Under the pieces are notes generated by a model that was not told where the DNA came from, did no database searches, and was given only the letters and a program-made list of their open reading frames with translations. Of a stretch of DNA of 64,000 nt, positions 17,065-26,108 are shown one piece after another; position 1 is the stretch's first letter, and the number at the start of each line of letters is the position of its first letter. Source of the DNA: Candidatus Methanorudis spinitermitis (GTDB lineage: Archaea > Methanobacteriota > Methanobacteria > Methanobacteriales > Methanobacteriaceae); the NCBI GenBank assembly GCA_031286225.1, contig JAITUQ010000048.1, forward strand, positions 1 through 64,000. Direction: 5' to 3'. The translations under genes were made by a program, and so were the position numbers.

Positions 17065-17215
17065 AAGTGAATTATATAACTATAAAAATAAAAATTTATT
17101 CAAATTTTATTTTTGATTTTTTAATAGCTATGTAATCATTAAATAATAGATTGAGAGGCGGTTTCAATCAAACTAATTTAAAAGCAACATAGACTTTTAT
17201 GTTGCTTTTATTTTG
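17065..17215 (+). ncRNA. Possible small RNA ending in two stem-loops
   Basis: Two hairpins lie back to back in an otherwise featureless gap: GATTGA/TCAATC (17149-17154 and 17164-17169) with a purine-rich 9-nt loop GAGGCGGTT, then a perfect 12-bp stem AAAAGCAACATA/TATGTTGCTTTT (17180-17191 and 17198-17209). A TATA-like ATATTTATATACT lies at about 17030-17042. The guessed 5' end (17065) follows from that box only. It could equally be a stray terminator structure. Confidence 0.3.
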
Positions 17216-17257
17216 AAATATATTTTTAAATTTAAATCATTTTAATTTTTCATAATT

Positions 17258-17356
17258 CCAATTAGTTTTTTTATAATCATAAGCTAAATTTTTCATTGTT
17301 TTATTATTTTTAGGAATAATAGTATCAATTAGTTTTTTTTATAATCATAAGTTAAA
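17258..17356. repeat. 30-bp direct repeat, two copies
   Basis: CAATTAGTTTTTTTATAATCATAAG-type sequence occurs at 17258-17287 and again, with one extra T and one change, at 17326-17356. Both copies lie just beyond the end of the leftward cbiJ gene. Function unknown. Confidence 0.6.
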
Positions 17357-17378
17357 ATATTTAGTTTTATAATAAATG

Positions 17379-18188
17379 CTAATTTTGTCTTAATTTATTT
17401 TTTAGTTGATTCAAATTATTAACAACATTTTCATCTTTTAAAATAGCTATTTCAGGTCTATCAATTAAAATAACAATTATTCCAAGCTCATTGGCTGCAG
17501 ATAATTTTGTTAAAACACCACCAATCTCTCCACTTTCTTTGGTGATAATGATTTTTGTGTTTAATTCCCTCATCAATGATTTATTGAATTTTTTTGAAAA
17601 TATTCCTTGCATGGCTATTATATGTTCTCCATTTATCCCTAATTTCTTACATTTTTTAATGGATGATTCAATTGGAAGTACTCTAACATAAAAATGTTTT
17701 TTAGCTACTGATTTTAAAACATCTTCAATTGTATTAACACCTGCTAAATGTAGAACATTTTCATCTTTCCAATTATTAGCTATTAATTTTCCAGCATCTT
17801 CAAATGTTTTAGCATGATAAATATTTTTTCTATTGACTTCTTTTTCTTCTAATAAAGGTCTTTCAAAACGTATATAAGGAATATTAACTATTTCAGATGA
17901 TTTAATAGCGGATTTAGTGGCATTTACTGCAAATGGATGAGTGCTATCAATAAATACATCAATTTTTTTCTCTTTTAAAATGGTTATTATATCATCAATT
18001 GATAATGGTTCAGATATTATTTCATCAGAACCAGCACTTTTAGCTATTTGCCCTCCTTCTTCTGTTGTCGTTGTAGTTAAAATGTAGGGACTATCAAATT
18101 TCTCTTTTAGAAACTTAATAATATTGATAGAATCTTTAGTTCCTCCCATTAAAAAGATACTTAGTTCATTGTTTTTTATAGTGTTCAT
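17379..18188 (-). CDS. cbiJ: Cobalt-precorrin-6A reductase
   Basis: 269 aa, NADPH-dependent reductase of the CobK/CbiJ family acting in anaerobic corrin ring (cobamide) synthesis. Family motifs: MGGTKDS at the nucleotide-binding N-terminus, DSTHPFA near residue 85, RFERP near 110, AMQGIFSKKFN near 195 and TKESGEIGG near 217. ATG 18188 is preferred over the adjacent TTG 18191 because AGAGTGA lies 5 nt upstream. It stands alone, transcribed against the translation block. Methanogens need cobamides for methyl transfer. Confidence 0.88.
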   Translation of the reverse strand: MNTIKNNELSIFLMGGTKDSINIIKFLKEKFDSPYILTTTTTEEGGQIAKSAGSDEIISEPLSIDDIITILKEKKIDVFIDSTHPFAVNATKSAIKSSEIVNIPYIRFERPLLEEKEVNRKNIYHAKTFEDAGKLIANNWKDENVLHLAGVNTIEDVLKSVAKKHFYVRVLPIESSIKKCKKLGINGEHIIAMQGIFSKKFNKSLMRELNTKIIITKESGEIGGVLTKLSAANELGIIVILIDRPEIAILKDENVVNNLNQLKNKLRQN

Positions 18189-18191
18189 CAA

Positions 18192-18580
18192 TTCACTCTT
18201 TTAGTAATGTAATTATATTCTAAAGTGTTGGACTTATGTTTTTAATTTTTTACTTATATGTTTTTACCAAATATTTTTAACATAAAATTAAAATTTATAA
18301 TAATGATTTAATAAAAAAAATTTTTCAATTAAAATATTCTACTATTAATTATTTTAGAATTTTTATAATAAAATAAGAATTATTTTTTATTATTTTTATT
18401 TTATTATTAAACTTAATATTTATATCAAATCAGATTTTTATAAAAATTTTTAAAAACCTTTTATAGTAAATTCAAAATGATTTATTATATAATTATTAAA
18501 AAATATTTTTTTATAAATGTTTTTAAAAATTTAATAATAGACTATATTATAAAAAGAATGTAAATAATTATTAAGCATCT
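18192..18580. other. Intergenic region between cbiJ and the P-type ATPase gene
   Basis: About 390 bp, extremely AT-rich, no gene. Both neighbours point left, so this holds the ATPase 3' end and the cbiJ promoter. Confidence 0.5.
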
Positions 18581-21217
18581 TTAAGACATTACATTATTTA
18601 CAACTTTTTCAGATACTAAAATGGTTGCAGCTACCAAAACCAATAAAATCCAATCAAAAATATCAATAGCGGTTGTTCTAAATATCATTTGAAGATAAGG
18701 GAGATATATTACAAACAACTGTAATAAGAATGATGCAATGATTCCTATAAAGAAAAAATTATTCTTTTCATCTGATTTTGCTCTGCAATTAAATGCATTA
18801 AATATTTGAAACATTACAAAGGTGGTAAAAGCTACTGTCATAGCTTTTATTTTAATATCTTCTGGGGATAATCCTTTTGGAGCTCCTATAGTCAGTTCAT
18901 AGAAATAAATAGCTAATGTTCCAACTGCCATTACAATTCCTGCAATTACTATTCTACTTAGACTATTTTTATTTAATATGTTTCCTTTACCTGGGGTTCT
19001 ATTCATAATATTCTTTTCAGCTCCTTCAACACCAAGAGATTGTGCTGGAGGACCATCCATAATAATATTTATCCAAAGAATTTGGATGGGGTTAAATGGA
19101 ATTGGTAAACTAAGAACTGAAGCAGAAATTATTGTTAAAATCGCTCCTACATTGGTGGAAACTTGAAATTTAACAAATCGTTTAATATTATCAAAAATTT
19201 TTCTTCCTTCTCTAATAGCTTTTATTATTGTAGCAAAGTTATCATCTTGTATTATCATGTCTGCTGATTCTTTGGAAACATCAGTTCCACTACCCATAGC
19301 TACTCCAATGGAAGCTTTTTTAAGTGCAGGAGCATCGTTAACACCATCACCAGTCATTGAAACAACATTATCTTGATTTTGGAGAGCTTCAACTATTCTT
19401 ACTTTTTGCTCTGGGTAAACTCTTGCATATACTTGAACATCTTCCACCAAAGCTTTAAATTCATCATCATTTAGATTATCAAGTTCAGCTCCAGTTAAAA
19501 CTTTTCCAGTATTTAAAATCCCAATCTCTTTTCCAATAGCTGCTGCTGTATCTTGATGATCTCCAGTAATCATGACAACTTTTATTCCTGCTGCTTCGCA
19601 TGATTCAATAGCTTTTTTAGCTTCTTCTCTTGGAGGATCCATCATTCCTACTAATCCGGCAAATATTAAATCTTTTTCTAGTTTTTCAGGACTTTCAATT
19701 TGATCTTCACCATCTATTTTTTTATAAGCCAACCCTAAAACTCTAAGAGTGGAATTTGTCATTTCACCAATATTTTTAACAATTTTTTCTTTTATGTTAT
19801 TATTTATAATCTCAATATCACCACTATTGTCAATATATTTACATGAATCTAATATTATCTCAGGAGCCCCTTTGCTAAATGCATATATTTCTTTAGTTTT
19901 ACTATTTTCATTTTCAGTAATTTTGTGTTTATCTTTAGCTTTATTATCATTATCATTGTTGTTAGTTATTGCCTTATGAATAGTTGTCATTCTTTTTCTT
20001 GTACTATCTAAAGGAATTTCTTTTATTATTGGGTATTTTTTTTCCATATCTAACTTTTTGTAATTATTTTCCTCAGCATATTGCATTATAGCTCCATCAG
20101 TGGGATCACCAATTACTTTCCCATCCTTTATTGTGGAATTGTTACATAATGAACATATTTCTAAAGCTCGATCTTTTGAGTTTATTTTTGTGGCACGAAC
20201 TGTCATTTTATTTAAGGTTAAAGTACCTGTTTTATCAGTACATACAACAGTACATGAGCCTAATGTTTCAACGGCTAATAATTTCCTAACAACTGCATTA
20301 GTTTTAGCCATTTTTTGCATACCTAATGCTAACGTAAGTGTTAAAATAGCTGGAAGCCCTTCTGGAACTGCAGCTACTGCTAATGAAACAGCTATCATAA
20401 ATGTTTCAACTAATGGCGTTCCTTGGAAATATTGGAGGAGAAATACTCCAGTACAAATGATTACAGCTATTAATCCCAATGTTTTTCCTAAATTAACTAT
20501 TTTTTCTTGTAGTGGTGTTTTCACCTCCACTTCTTGAATCATTTTAGCTATTTTTCCAATTGAGGAATCCATTCCAATAGCTATTACAACACCTATACCT
20601 CGGCCTGAAATTACATTAGAATCCATATAAGCTATTTTTTCCCTTACTTTTTCATCATGCGAATCTTTGTTGAAACTTTCAAGATCATATTCTTCACTGA
20701 TTCCACAAGCTTTTGTAACTGGTTTCGATTCTCCTGTTAAGGATGATTCATCGATCCTTAGTTCTGAAGATTCTATAAGCATTAAATCAGCAGGAACTTT
20801 ATCTCCTTCTTCGATAATCACAATGTCTCCAAGGGTTAAATCAGTTCCCAGAATATTTTGTGCTTCTCTCTCTCTTTTAACAATAGCATTAGTTGAAACA
20901 AGACTTTTTAACTTTTCCATAGCTTTTCCTGCTCTATATTCTTGGATGAACCCTATTAAAGCATTTAATATAACTACAAAAAGAATTACCACGGCATCGA
21001 TAGTATCTCCTATAATATATGCGGCTACAGCTGCAAGTAGGAGCAAAATAATCAAAATTTCTACAAATTGCATTAAAAATAGCTTTATAGGATGATTTTT
21101 TTTTTCTTCTCTAAGTTCATTTTTCCCATATTTTTCTAATCTTTTATTAGCTTCATTTTGACTTAAGCCATTTAAACTTGTTTTATATTTTTCTAAAATC
21201 TTGTTTGTATTTGTCAT
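18581..21217 (-). CDS. P-type ATPase, calcium-transporting (PMCA-like) type
   Basis: 878-aa membrane pump of the P2 group. It has the cation ATPase N-terminal domain (residues 5-70), the TGES actuator motif near 165, the ion-site PEGLP in helix M4 near 290, the phosphorylation site DKTGTLT near 330, TGDGVNDAPALK near 600 and a C-terminal helix bundle. The M6 sequence NIIMDGP keeps the Asn/Asp pair with Met between, and M5 has TNVGA; this pattern is closer to plasma-membrane Ca pumps (one site) than SERCA. Near residues 412-440 the nucleotide domain carries an Asn/Lys-rich insertion. Substrate is inferred, not shown. Confidence 0.85.
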   Translation of the reverse strand: MTNTNKILEKYKTSLNGLSQNEANKRLEKYGKNELREEKKNHPIKLFLMQFVEILIILLLLAAVAAYIIGDTIDAVVILFVVILNALIGFIQEYRAGKAMEKLKSLVSTNAIVKREREAQNILGTDLTLGDIVIIEEGDKVPADLMLIESSELRIDESSLTGESKPVTKACGISEEYDLESFNKDSHDEKVREKIAYMDSNVISGRGIGVVIAIGMDSSIGKIAKMIQEVEVKTPLQEKIVNLGKTLGLIAVIICTGVFLLQYFQGTPLVETFMIAVSLAVAAVPEGLPAILTLTLALGMQKMAKTNAVVRKLLAVETLGSCTVVCTDKTGTLTLNKMTVRATKINSKDRALEICSLCNNSTIKDGKVIGDPTDGAIMQYAEENNYKKLDMEKKYPIIKEIPLDSTRKRMTTIHKAITNNNDNDNKAKDKHKITENENSKTKEIYAFSKGAPEIILDSCKYIDNSGDIEIINNNIKEKIVKNIGEMTNSTLRVLGLAYKKIDGEDQIESPEKLEKDLIFAGLVGMMDPPREEAKKAIESCEAAGIKVVMITGDHQDTAAAIGKEIGILNTGKVLTGAELDNLNDDEFKALVEDVQVYARVYPEQKVRIVEALQNQDNVVSMTGDGVNDAPALKKASIGVAMGSGTDVSKESADMIIQDDNFATIIKAIREGRKIFDNIKRFVKFQVSTNVGAILTIISASVLSLPIPFNPIQILWINIIMDGPPAQSLGVEGAEKNIMNRTPGKGNILNKNSLSRIVIAGIVMAVGTLAIYFYELTIGAPKGLSPEDIKIKAMTVAFTTFVMFQIFNAFNCRAKSDEKNNFFFIGIIASFLLQLFVIYLPYLQMIFRTTAIDIFDWILLVLVAATILVSEKVVNNVMS

Positions 21218-21683
21218 TTAATCCCTTCGATATTATAAATTAATTAAAAGTTGGGAATTGATTTTATAATTATTATATTATAATGGATGTTGTAATCGTT
21301 ATATTTAAATGGACTTTATAATCATATAATACAATAAATTATATATTAAACTATTTTGAACTTATTTATTATACTCAAATCTACTTATTAATTTTTGCAA
21401 TGATTAAAAATAATTTTTTAGTAAAAAAATGTGTATAAAAAGATTATAAAATTAAATTTTAAAAATTAAATTATAATAATATTTCAAAATAGAAAATATA
21501 TTAATTAAAATATAATTAATTTTTTTTAAATATAAAAAGAATGTTATAATATCAAATTATAGCTAATAGCTATTTACTATAACTTATTTTTTAACTTCTT
21601 TTTTTTAAATAATTAATTATTTTAGCAAAATTTTCAAGCTATTCAATTTATTTTTTATTATTTATACTATAATCATCTTTTTA
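21218..21683. other. Intergenic region with AATAGCTATT and the ancestral (empty) MITE site
   Basis: About 465 bp without genes. It holds an AATAGCTATT palindrome at 21565-21574 and, at 21575-21683, a sequence duplicated at 22850-23155. The 8-T run at 21599-21606 is the uninterrupted version of the site occupied by the small element at 22886-23068. Confidence 0.6.
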
Positions 21684-22583
21684 TTATTTACTCTGCATAT
21701 TAAGAGCTTTTAAAACATCTTCTTTTTTATATAAAAATAGGATAAATGCAAAAATTAGAAGAGTAGTGATTGTAAGAATATTGTCTATTATTGGATCAAT
21801 ATTAACACTCTGAATAATAGTGTTAAAATTACCTAAACTTCTTTCAGAGGATGAAATGATAAATGCAAAGAAACTGTTAGCTAAATGAGCACCAGTAGCT
21901 AATTCAATTCCATTATCAACTAAAGTGAATCCACAAAATATAATTCCAATTATAAAAGCTATGGATACATTTTGGATCATAAATATTATGCTGTCTCCAA
22001 TAAGTTGTCCAAGAGAAAAGATAAGTGAGCTGATTAAAATAATAGTTATTGGACTTTTAACTTTCAAACTAAGTCCTTGGAGGAGGTATCCTCTAAAAAA
22101 TAATTCTCCAAAAGTAACTTGAATAGGGATAACTATAATGAATAATAAAATCATCATAGCTATGTGGTATATGTTGAAATTAATAATAAATGAATTTGGA
22201 TTAAAAATATATGATATTATTGAGGTTATAGCTAGGAAGATAGACCATAATAAAGCTCCTTTTAAAAATTTGTTCCATCTGATTCTTTTAATCCAAGATA
22301 TTGATTTTCCTGCAATATCTTTTCCTTTTGAAACATTAACAAGTGACATAACATCTTTCTTATGGATTGTTTTTACACAGATATAGAAAACTATCATTGA
22401 AATTGACCATGATAAAAAGGTTAATAATTCAATACTTAACCCAAAAAATATAAAATAAAAAGCAAATGATAAAATCATGACTATTAAAACTCCCCAAGAT
22501 AAAAAAGTAGTGGTTAGATATCTCCACCAGCTATTTTTTCCTTTTTTTCCATTTTCTAAGAATTGGTTAGGCATGATTATCAC
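21684..22583 (-). CDS. CPBP-family membrane protein, copy 1, catalytic residues lost
   Basis: 299-aa polytopic membrane protein of the CPBP family (CAAX protease and bacteriocin-processing, Rce1-like). Several hydrophobic helices can be seen from residue 25 on. In the conserved core, the family motif EExxxR reads GELFFR (first Glu changed to Gly) and FxxxH reads FSLGQ (His changed to Gln); the third motif GAHLANSF is kept. From what is known of Rce1, these are catalytic positions, so this protein is probably not an active protease. It is a tandem duplicate of the broken gene at 23156-24151. Confidence 0.85.
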   Translation of the reverse strand: MIIMPNQFLENGKKGKNSWWRYLTTTFLSWGVLIVMILSFAFYFIFFGLSIELLTFLSWSISMIVFYICVKTIHKKDVMSLVNVSKGKDIAGKSISWIKRIRWNKFLKGALLWSIFLAITSIISYIFNPNSFIINFNIYHIAMMILLFIIVIPIQVTFGELFFRGYLLQGLSLKVKSPITIILISSLIFSLGQLIGDSIIFMIQNVSIAFIIGIIFCGFTLVDNGIELATGAHLANSFFAFIISSSERSLGNFNTIIQSVNIDPIIDNILTITTLLIFAFILFLYKKEDVLKALNMQSK

Positions 22584-22885
22584 TCCATTGTGTTTATACT
22601 TTGTATATGTATTATGTTTATATTATGTTTTTTGTTGTATAATTTGTATTGTATTTTTTAAGTTATTCCATGATTTAATGATTAATGGATATAATTATAA
22701 TATCCAAGTATATCTATTTACTCAATGCTGTAAATTAAGGGAGATCTATTTTGTTTTTTCGTGAATATTAAATTTCATTTAAATATAAATTAAAAAATTG
22801 ATTAAAATTATTCAAATTTTTAATAAAATTTTATTAAATTGGCAGCATTGGCTATTTACTATAACTTATTTTATAACTTTTTTTT

Positions 22886-23068
22886 GGACTGTCAAAAATC
22901 GGTCAGATATTTTAATTTTAAATTAAAAACTTCATGAAGTTAAATTTAAAATTTTGTATTTTTGACGGATTTGGAGTAAATAAACAGTTTTTAAATGTTT
23001 TTCAGATTATGGTAAATTTAAAGCTTCAAAGATACATTGAAAAACCTGATCGATTTTTGACAGTCTCC
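22886..23068. mobile_element. MITE-like element with terminal inverted repeats and 8-bp target duplication
   Basis: The 183-bp insertion begins GGACTGTCAAAAATCGGTC and ends with the inverted form of GGAGACTGTCAAAAATCGATC. It encodes nothing. The duplicated region behind CPBP copy 1 (21575-21683) has the same flanks without it: 8 T there, versus 8 T (22878-22885) plus element plus 9 T (23069-23077) here, which fits an 8-bp target duplication. Its ends resemble the right end of the decayed IS at 42093-43545, which also has an 8-bp flanking repeat, so that family may have moved it. Confidence 0.75.
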
Positions 23069-23155
23069 TTTTTTTTTAAATAATTAATTACTATCAATAA
23101 AATTTTCAAGTCATTCAATTTATTTTTTATTATTTATACTATAATCATCTTTTTA

Positions 23156-24151
23156 TTATTTACTCTGCATATTAAGAGCTTTTAAAACATCTTCTTTTTT
23201 GTATAAAAATAGTATAAAACTAAGAACTAGAAGAGAAATAATCATAAAAATAGTATCTAGCACTGGATCAATGTTGACAGTCTGAATAATGTTGTTAAAA
23301 TTACCTAAATTTCCTTTAGAAGATGTAATTACAAATGTAAAGAAATTATTAGCTAAATGAGCACCAGTAGCTAATTCAATTCCATTATCAACTAAAGTGA
23401 ATCCACAAAATATAATTCCAATTATAACTGTTATAGATACATTTTGAATCATAAATATTAAGTTGTCTCCACCATTAAATATATGTCCAAGAGAAAAAAT
23501 AATTGAGCTGATTAAAATAATTAATATTGGACTTTTAATTTTCAAGCTAAGCCCTTGAATGAGATATCCTCTAAAAAATAATTCTTCAAAAATAACTTGA
23601 ATAGGAATAGCTATAATAAATAATAAAATCATCATAAGTATGTGTTCAATATTAAAAGTAATAATAACAGAATCTGGATTAGAAGTATAATAAATGATTA
23701 TTATTATAATTAGAAAAATAGACTATAATATAACTCCTTTTAAAAATCTATCCCATTTAATTCTTTTGATCCATGATATTGGCTTTCATGCAATATCTTT
23801 TCCTTTTGAAACATTAACAAGTGACATTAAATCTTTCGCATGTATTAACTTTACACAGTCATAAAAAATTATCATGGAAAATGAAAATGATAAAAATGTT
23901 AATAAAAAGAAAAATGTTGGATATGATTCAGAATTAACTATGGGGTCTAAGATATCATTAATATCAAGGTTTCCAAAATAAAATACACTATAAATAACAG
24001 CTATAATAAAAATAAAAAAGATTGCAGCTATTATACTACCAAGTCCCCAAGACAAGAAAATAGTAAGTAGATATCTCCACCACTTATTTTTTCCTTTTTT
24101 TCCATTATCTAAAAATAGGCTCATGTTTTTTTCCTCATTATTTTGCTCCAT
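23156..24151 (-). pseudogene. CPBP-family membrane protein, copy 2, interrupted by two stop codons
   Basis: Tandem duplicate of the gene at 21684-22583, in one reading frame throughout. Two single-base nonsense changes interrupt it: TGA at 23786-23788 where copy 1 has GGA (Gly), and TAG at 23723-23725 where copy 1 has TGG (Trp). Unlike copy 1 it retains the active-site motifs EELFFR and FSLGH. The N-terminal piece (23786-24151) and C-terminal piece (23156-23635) are separately open. About 100 bp of sequence around and beyond the stop is nearly identical to copy 1, so the duplication is fairly recent. Confidence 0.85.
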
Positions 24152-24236
24152 ATATTTTATATTTAGTCTATTGTCTATTTATATAATTTACATTAATTTT
24201 GACAATGAGTTAATGGTGCAAATGTAGTAGAAACTA

Positions 24237-24320
24237 TTGACAATAGATTACATTGATGAATGGGGTTTAAAAGATATGGTTAAAAAATATGCCAGTAATT
24301 ATAAATATTTAATAACTTAA
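24237..24320 (+). pseudogene. Possible C-terminal gene fragment
   Basis: A short frame from TTG 24237 to TAA 24320 reads TIDYIDEWGLKDMVKKYASN and looks protein-like, but it has no upstream continuation (stops precede it) and no recognisable ribosome binding site. It may be the tail of a lost gene; the family is not recognised. Confidence 0.2.
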
Positions 24321-24338
24321 CAAATTAATAAATAGATA

Positions 24339-24737
24339 TTATGGAAGATATTGGTAAAAAGTAGCTTGTTTATAATTGATTAACTTCATTTTTTTGTTAA
24401 TATTTAAATCTTCATTAAATAAAGGTTTTATAATTAAAATAGCACCTGTTTTATCAGTTAAATTGCCTAAATAGGGTTGAAGTTCTGAAGGAGGACGTAT
24501 TGAATAAATAATCTGAGTATTTTCGTATAAATTTAAATTAGGATTAGTTATATCATCTTTTATAATTCTATCGTTTGCAGGAGAAATATCTGTCATTAAA
24601 AGGTCTATGTTTTCACACCTTTGTAAATAGCTTGAAACTATAAAAAATTTCCCAATAGCTATTTCAACAACCTTTGAAGGATTTTTTGATTTGTTATCAC
24701 ATAATCTATCTATGTATTCTCCTAAATCATTCCACAT
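24339..24737 (-). CDS. UPF0146 family protein
   Basis: 132-aa conserved archaeal protein of the UPF0146 family. It starts MWNDLGEYID after AAGGAGA, contains a VVEIAIGKFF block near residue 22 that resembles a reduced methyltransferase-type nucleotide-binding motif, MTDISPAN near 48 and a SIRPPSELQPYL segment near 80 (the SxRPPxEL pattern is the family hallmark). The fold is probably Rossmann-like and the function is unknown. Confidence 0.8.
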   Translation of the reverse strand: MWNDLGEYIDRLCDNKSKNPSKVVEIAIGKFFIVSSYLQRCENIDLLMTDISPANDRIIKDDITNPNLNLYENTQIIYSIRPPSELQPYLGNLTDKTGAILIIKPLFNEDLNINKKMKLINYKQATFYQYLP

Positions 24738-25089
24738 TTATCTTTCTCCTTTTGACGAAATGTTTATTATTAATTGTAAAATATTGTTGGTTGTTAATAA
24801 ATTTCAGTTCATAACTAGACTTAACAAATAGCTCAGTTTATTTAATTAAATATTATTATTCTTATAAAATTATATTGTTAATGTAGTTATAATGAAATAT
24901 TATTATTTTAATAAATCTATATTGTTAATATAATTATATAATAAAATAATATTATTATTTTTAATAAACATTGAATTAGTTAAATAGCTAATTGATGGTA
25001 TAAATTGTATTATCTCCAAAGCACTTCAAGTATTATATGATTATTATGAACTTTGTTATATCTCAAATACTCTTTATGTAGGTATTTAA
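24738..25089. other. Divergent promoter region UPF0146 / acetyltransferase
   Basis: About 350 bp between divergent genes. It contains three short imperfect repeats built on AATATTATTATT and TATATTGTTAATATA between about 24850 and 24965, and TAGCTAATT motifs. No gene is seen. Confidence 0.45.
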
Positions 25090-25533
25090 ATGATAATTCG
25101 AGAATTTCGTCCAAAAGATTTGAGAAGGGTTCATGAAATTGAAAAAATGTCTTTTTCTAATCCATATGAGATTGAAATGCTCAAACAACTTTTTGATATT
25201 GGAACTGGATTTTTAGTAGCTCATATAAATGATTATATTGTAGGATATATAATATTTTGGATAAAAAAGGAAGATCAAGGCCATATAATCTCATTAGCTG
25301 TTGATAATAATTATAAAAGACAAAATATTGGTTCAAAATTAATAATGACTGCGATTGACATTTTTAAAAATTTTGATATAAAAAGAATAAGCTTAGAAGT
25401 AAAAGCTCAAAATAAAGAAGCAGTTTATTTTTACAAATCAATAGGCTTTTTTTGTGATGAAAAAATTTTAAATTACTATGAAGAGGGGGTTAATGCTTTT
25501 AGAATGTCTTTTATTTGTGTTGATGAATTTTAA
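25090..25533 (+). CDS. rimI: GNAT acetyltransferase, RimI-like
   Basis: 147-aa single-domain GNAT enzyme resembling archaeal N-terminal protein acetyltransferases (RimI/Ard1 type). Acetyl-CoA binding motif A reads RQNIGSKLI near residue 77, preceded by SLAVDNNYK; motif B has VYFYKSIGF near 115. The start ATG 25090 has AGGTA upstream. The likely reaction is acetylation of protein alpha-amino groups, though the substrate cannot be read from sequence. Confidence 0.8.
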   Translation: MIIREFRPKDLRRVHEIEKMSFSNPYEIEMLKQLFDIGTGFLVAHINDYIVGYIIFWIKKEDQGHIISLAVDNNYKRQNIGSKLIMTAIDIFKNFDIKRISLEVKAQNKEAVYFYKSIGFFCDEKILNYYEEGVNAFRMSFICVDEF

Positions 25534-26108
25534 CTATGTAACTTTCATATAAATTTGAAATAGCTATTAAATGATTTATTTTGCTTTAAGTATTTTTAAA
25601 TTTTATTTTTATGATTATTAGTATAGTTAAATTTTTTATATTTTTAAGTTTTTTATTTTTATTCTTATTTTTTTACTATAACTTTTAAAATATCTATTAT
25701 TTTACATTAATTTCCACTATTTAATAGATAATTTTTTAATTGCTATGTTTTAATGAATAAATTATTGTTAGAATTTTAACATTTTTTAAAAGTATAAGTA
25801 TAAATTACATTAATAACAAAGTTGTTTAGTGATGAATTAATAACAATTAATTTATAAATAACCAACAATTTGTATTTATATTAACAACAATGTTGTTTTT
25901 GATGATTTAACAATGACTAATTTGTTAATAATCAATATTCTGTATTCTGACTCGATGTCACGGTTATAACTATATTTTGCTGTTAATTTAGATAATAATT
26001 ACATTTAACAATATAATAACAATAAATATTTAAGAAAAATTAATAAAAAATAAATTTAAACATTATTCGATCTATTTCAATAAACAACTTCGTGAATATG
26101 GTGATTTA
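25534..26108. other. Upstream region of carA
   Basis: 575 bp without a gene. It carries an AATAGCTATT palindrome (25559-25568) and a 70-bp imperfect tandem repeat (25811-25950). GGTGA at 26100-26104 is 4 nt before the carA ATG. Confidence 0.55.
25811..25950. repeat. Imperfect 70-bp tandem repeat with AACAA-TTGTT palindromes
   Basis: Two similar halves (25811-25880 and 25881-25950) each begin with a short palindromic core, AACAAAGTTGTTT and AACAACAATGTTGTTTT, followed by GATGA and a similar AT-rich tail with AATAAyCAA. The position 160-300 bp before carA, and the repeated dyads, suggest a regulator-binding region; no regulator is identified. Confidence 0.5.

Noticed and set aside
23723-23788. 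TAG and TGA in CPBP copy 2 read as pyrrolysine or selenocysteine
   Set aside because: The paralogue has Trp and Gly at these places, no SECIS-like element is seen, and this lineage is not known to use pyrrolysine; plain nonsense mutation is simpler.
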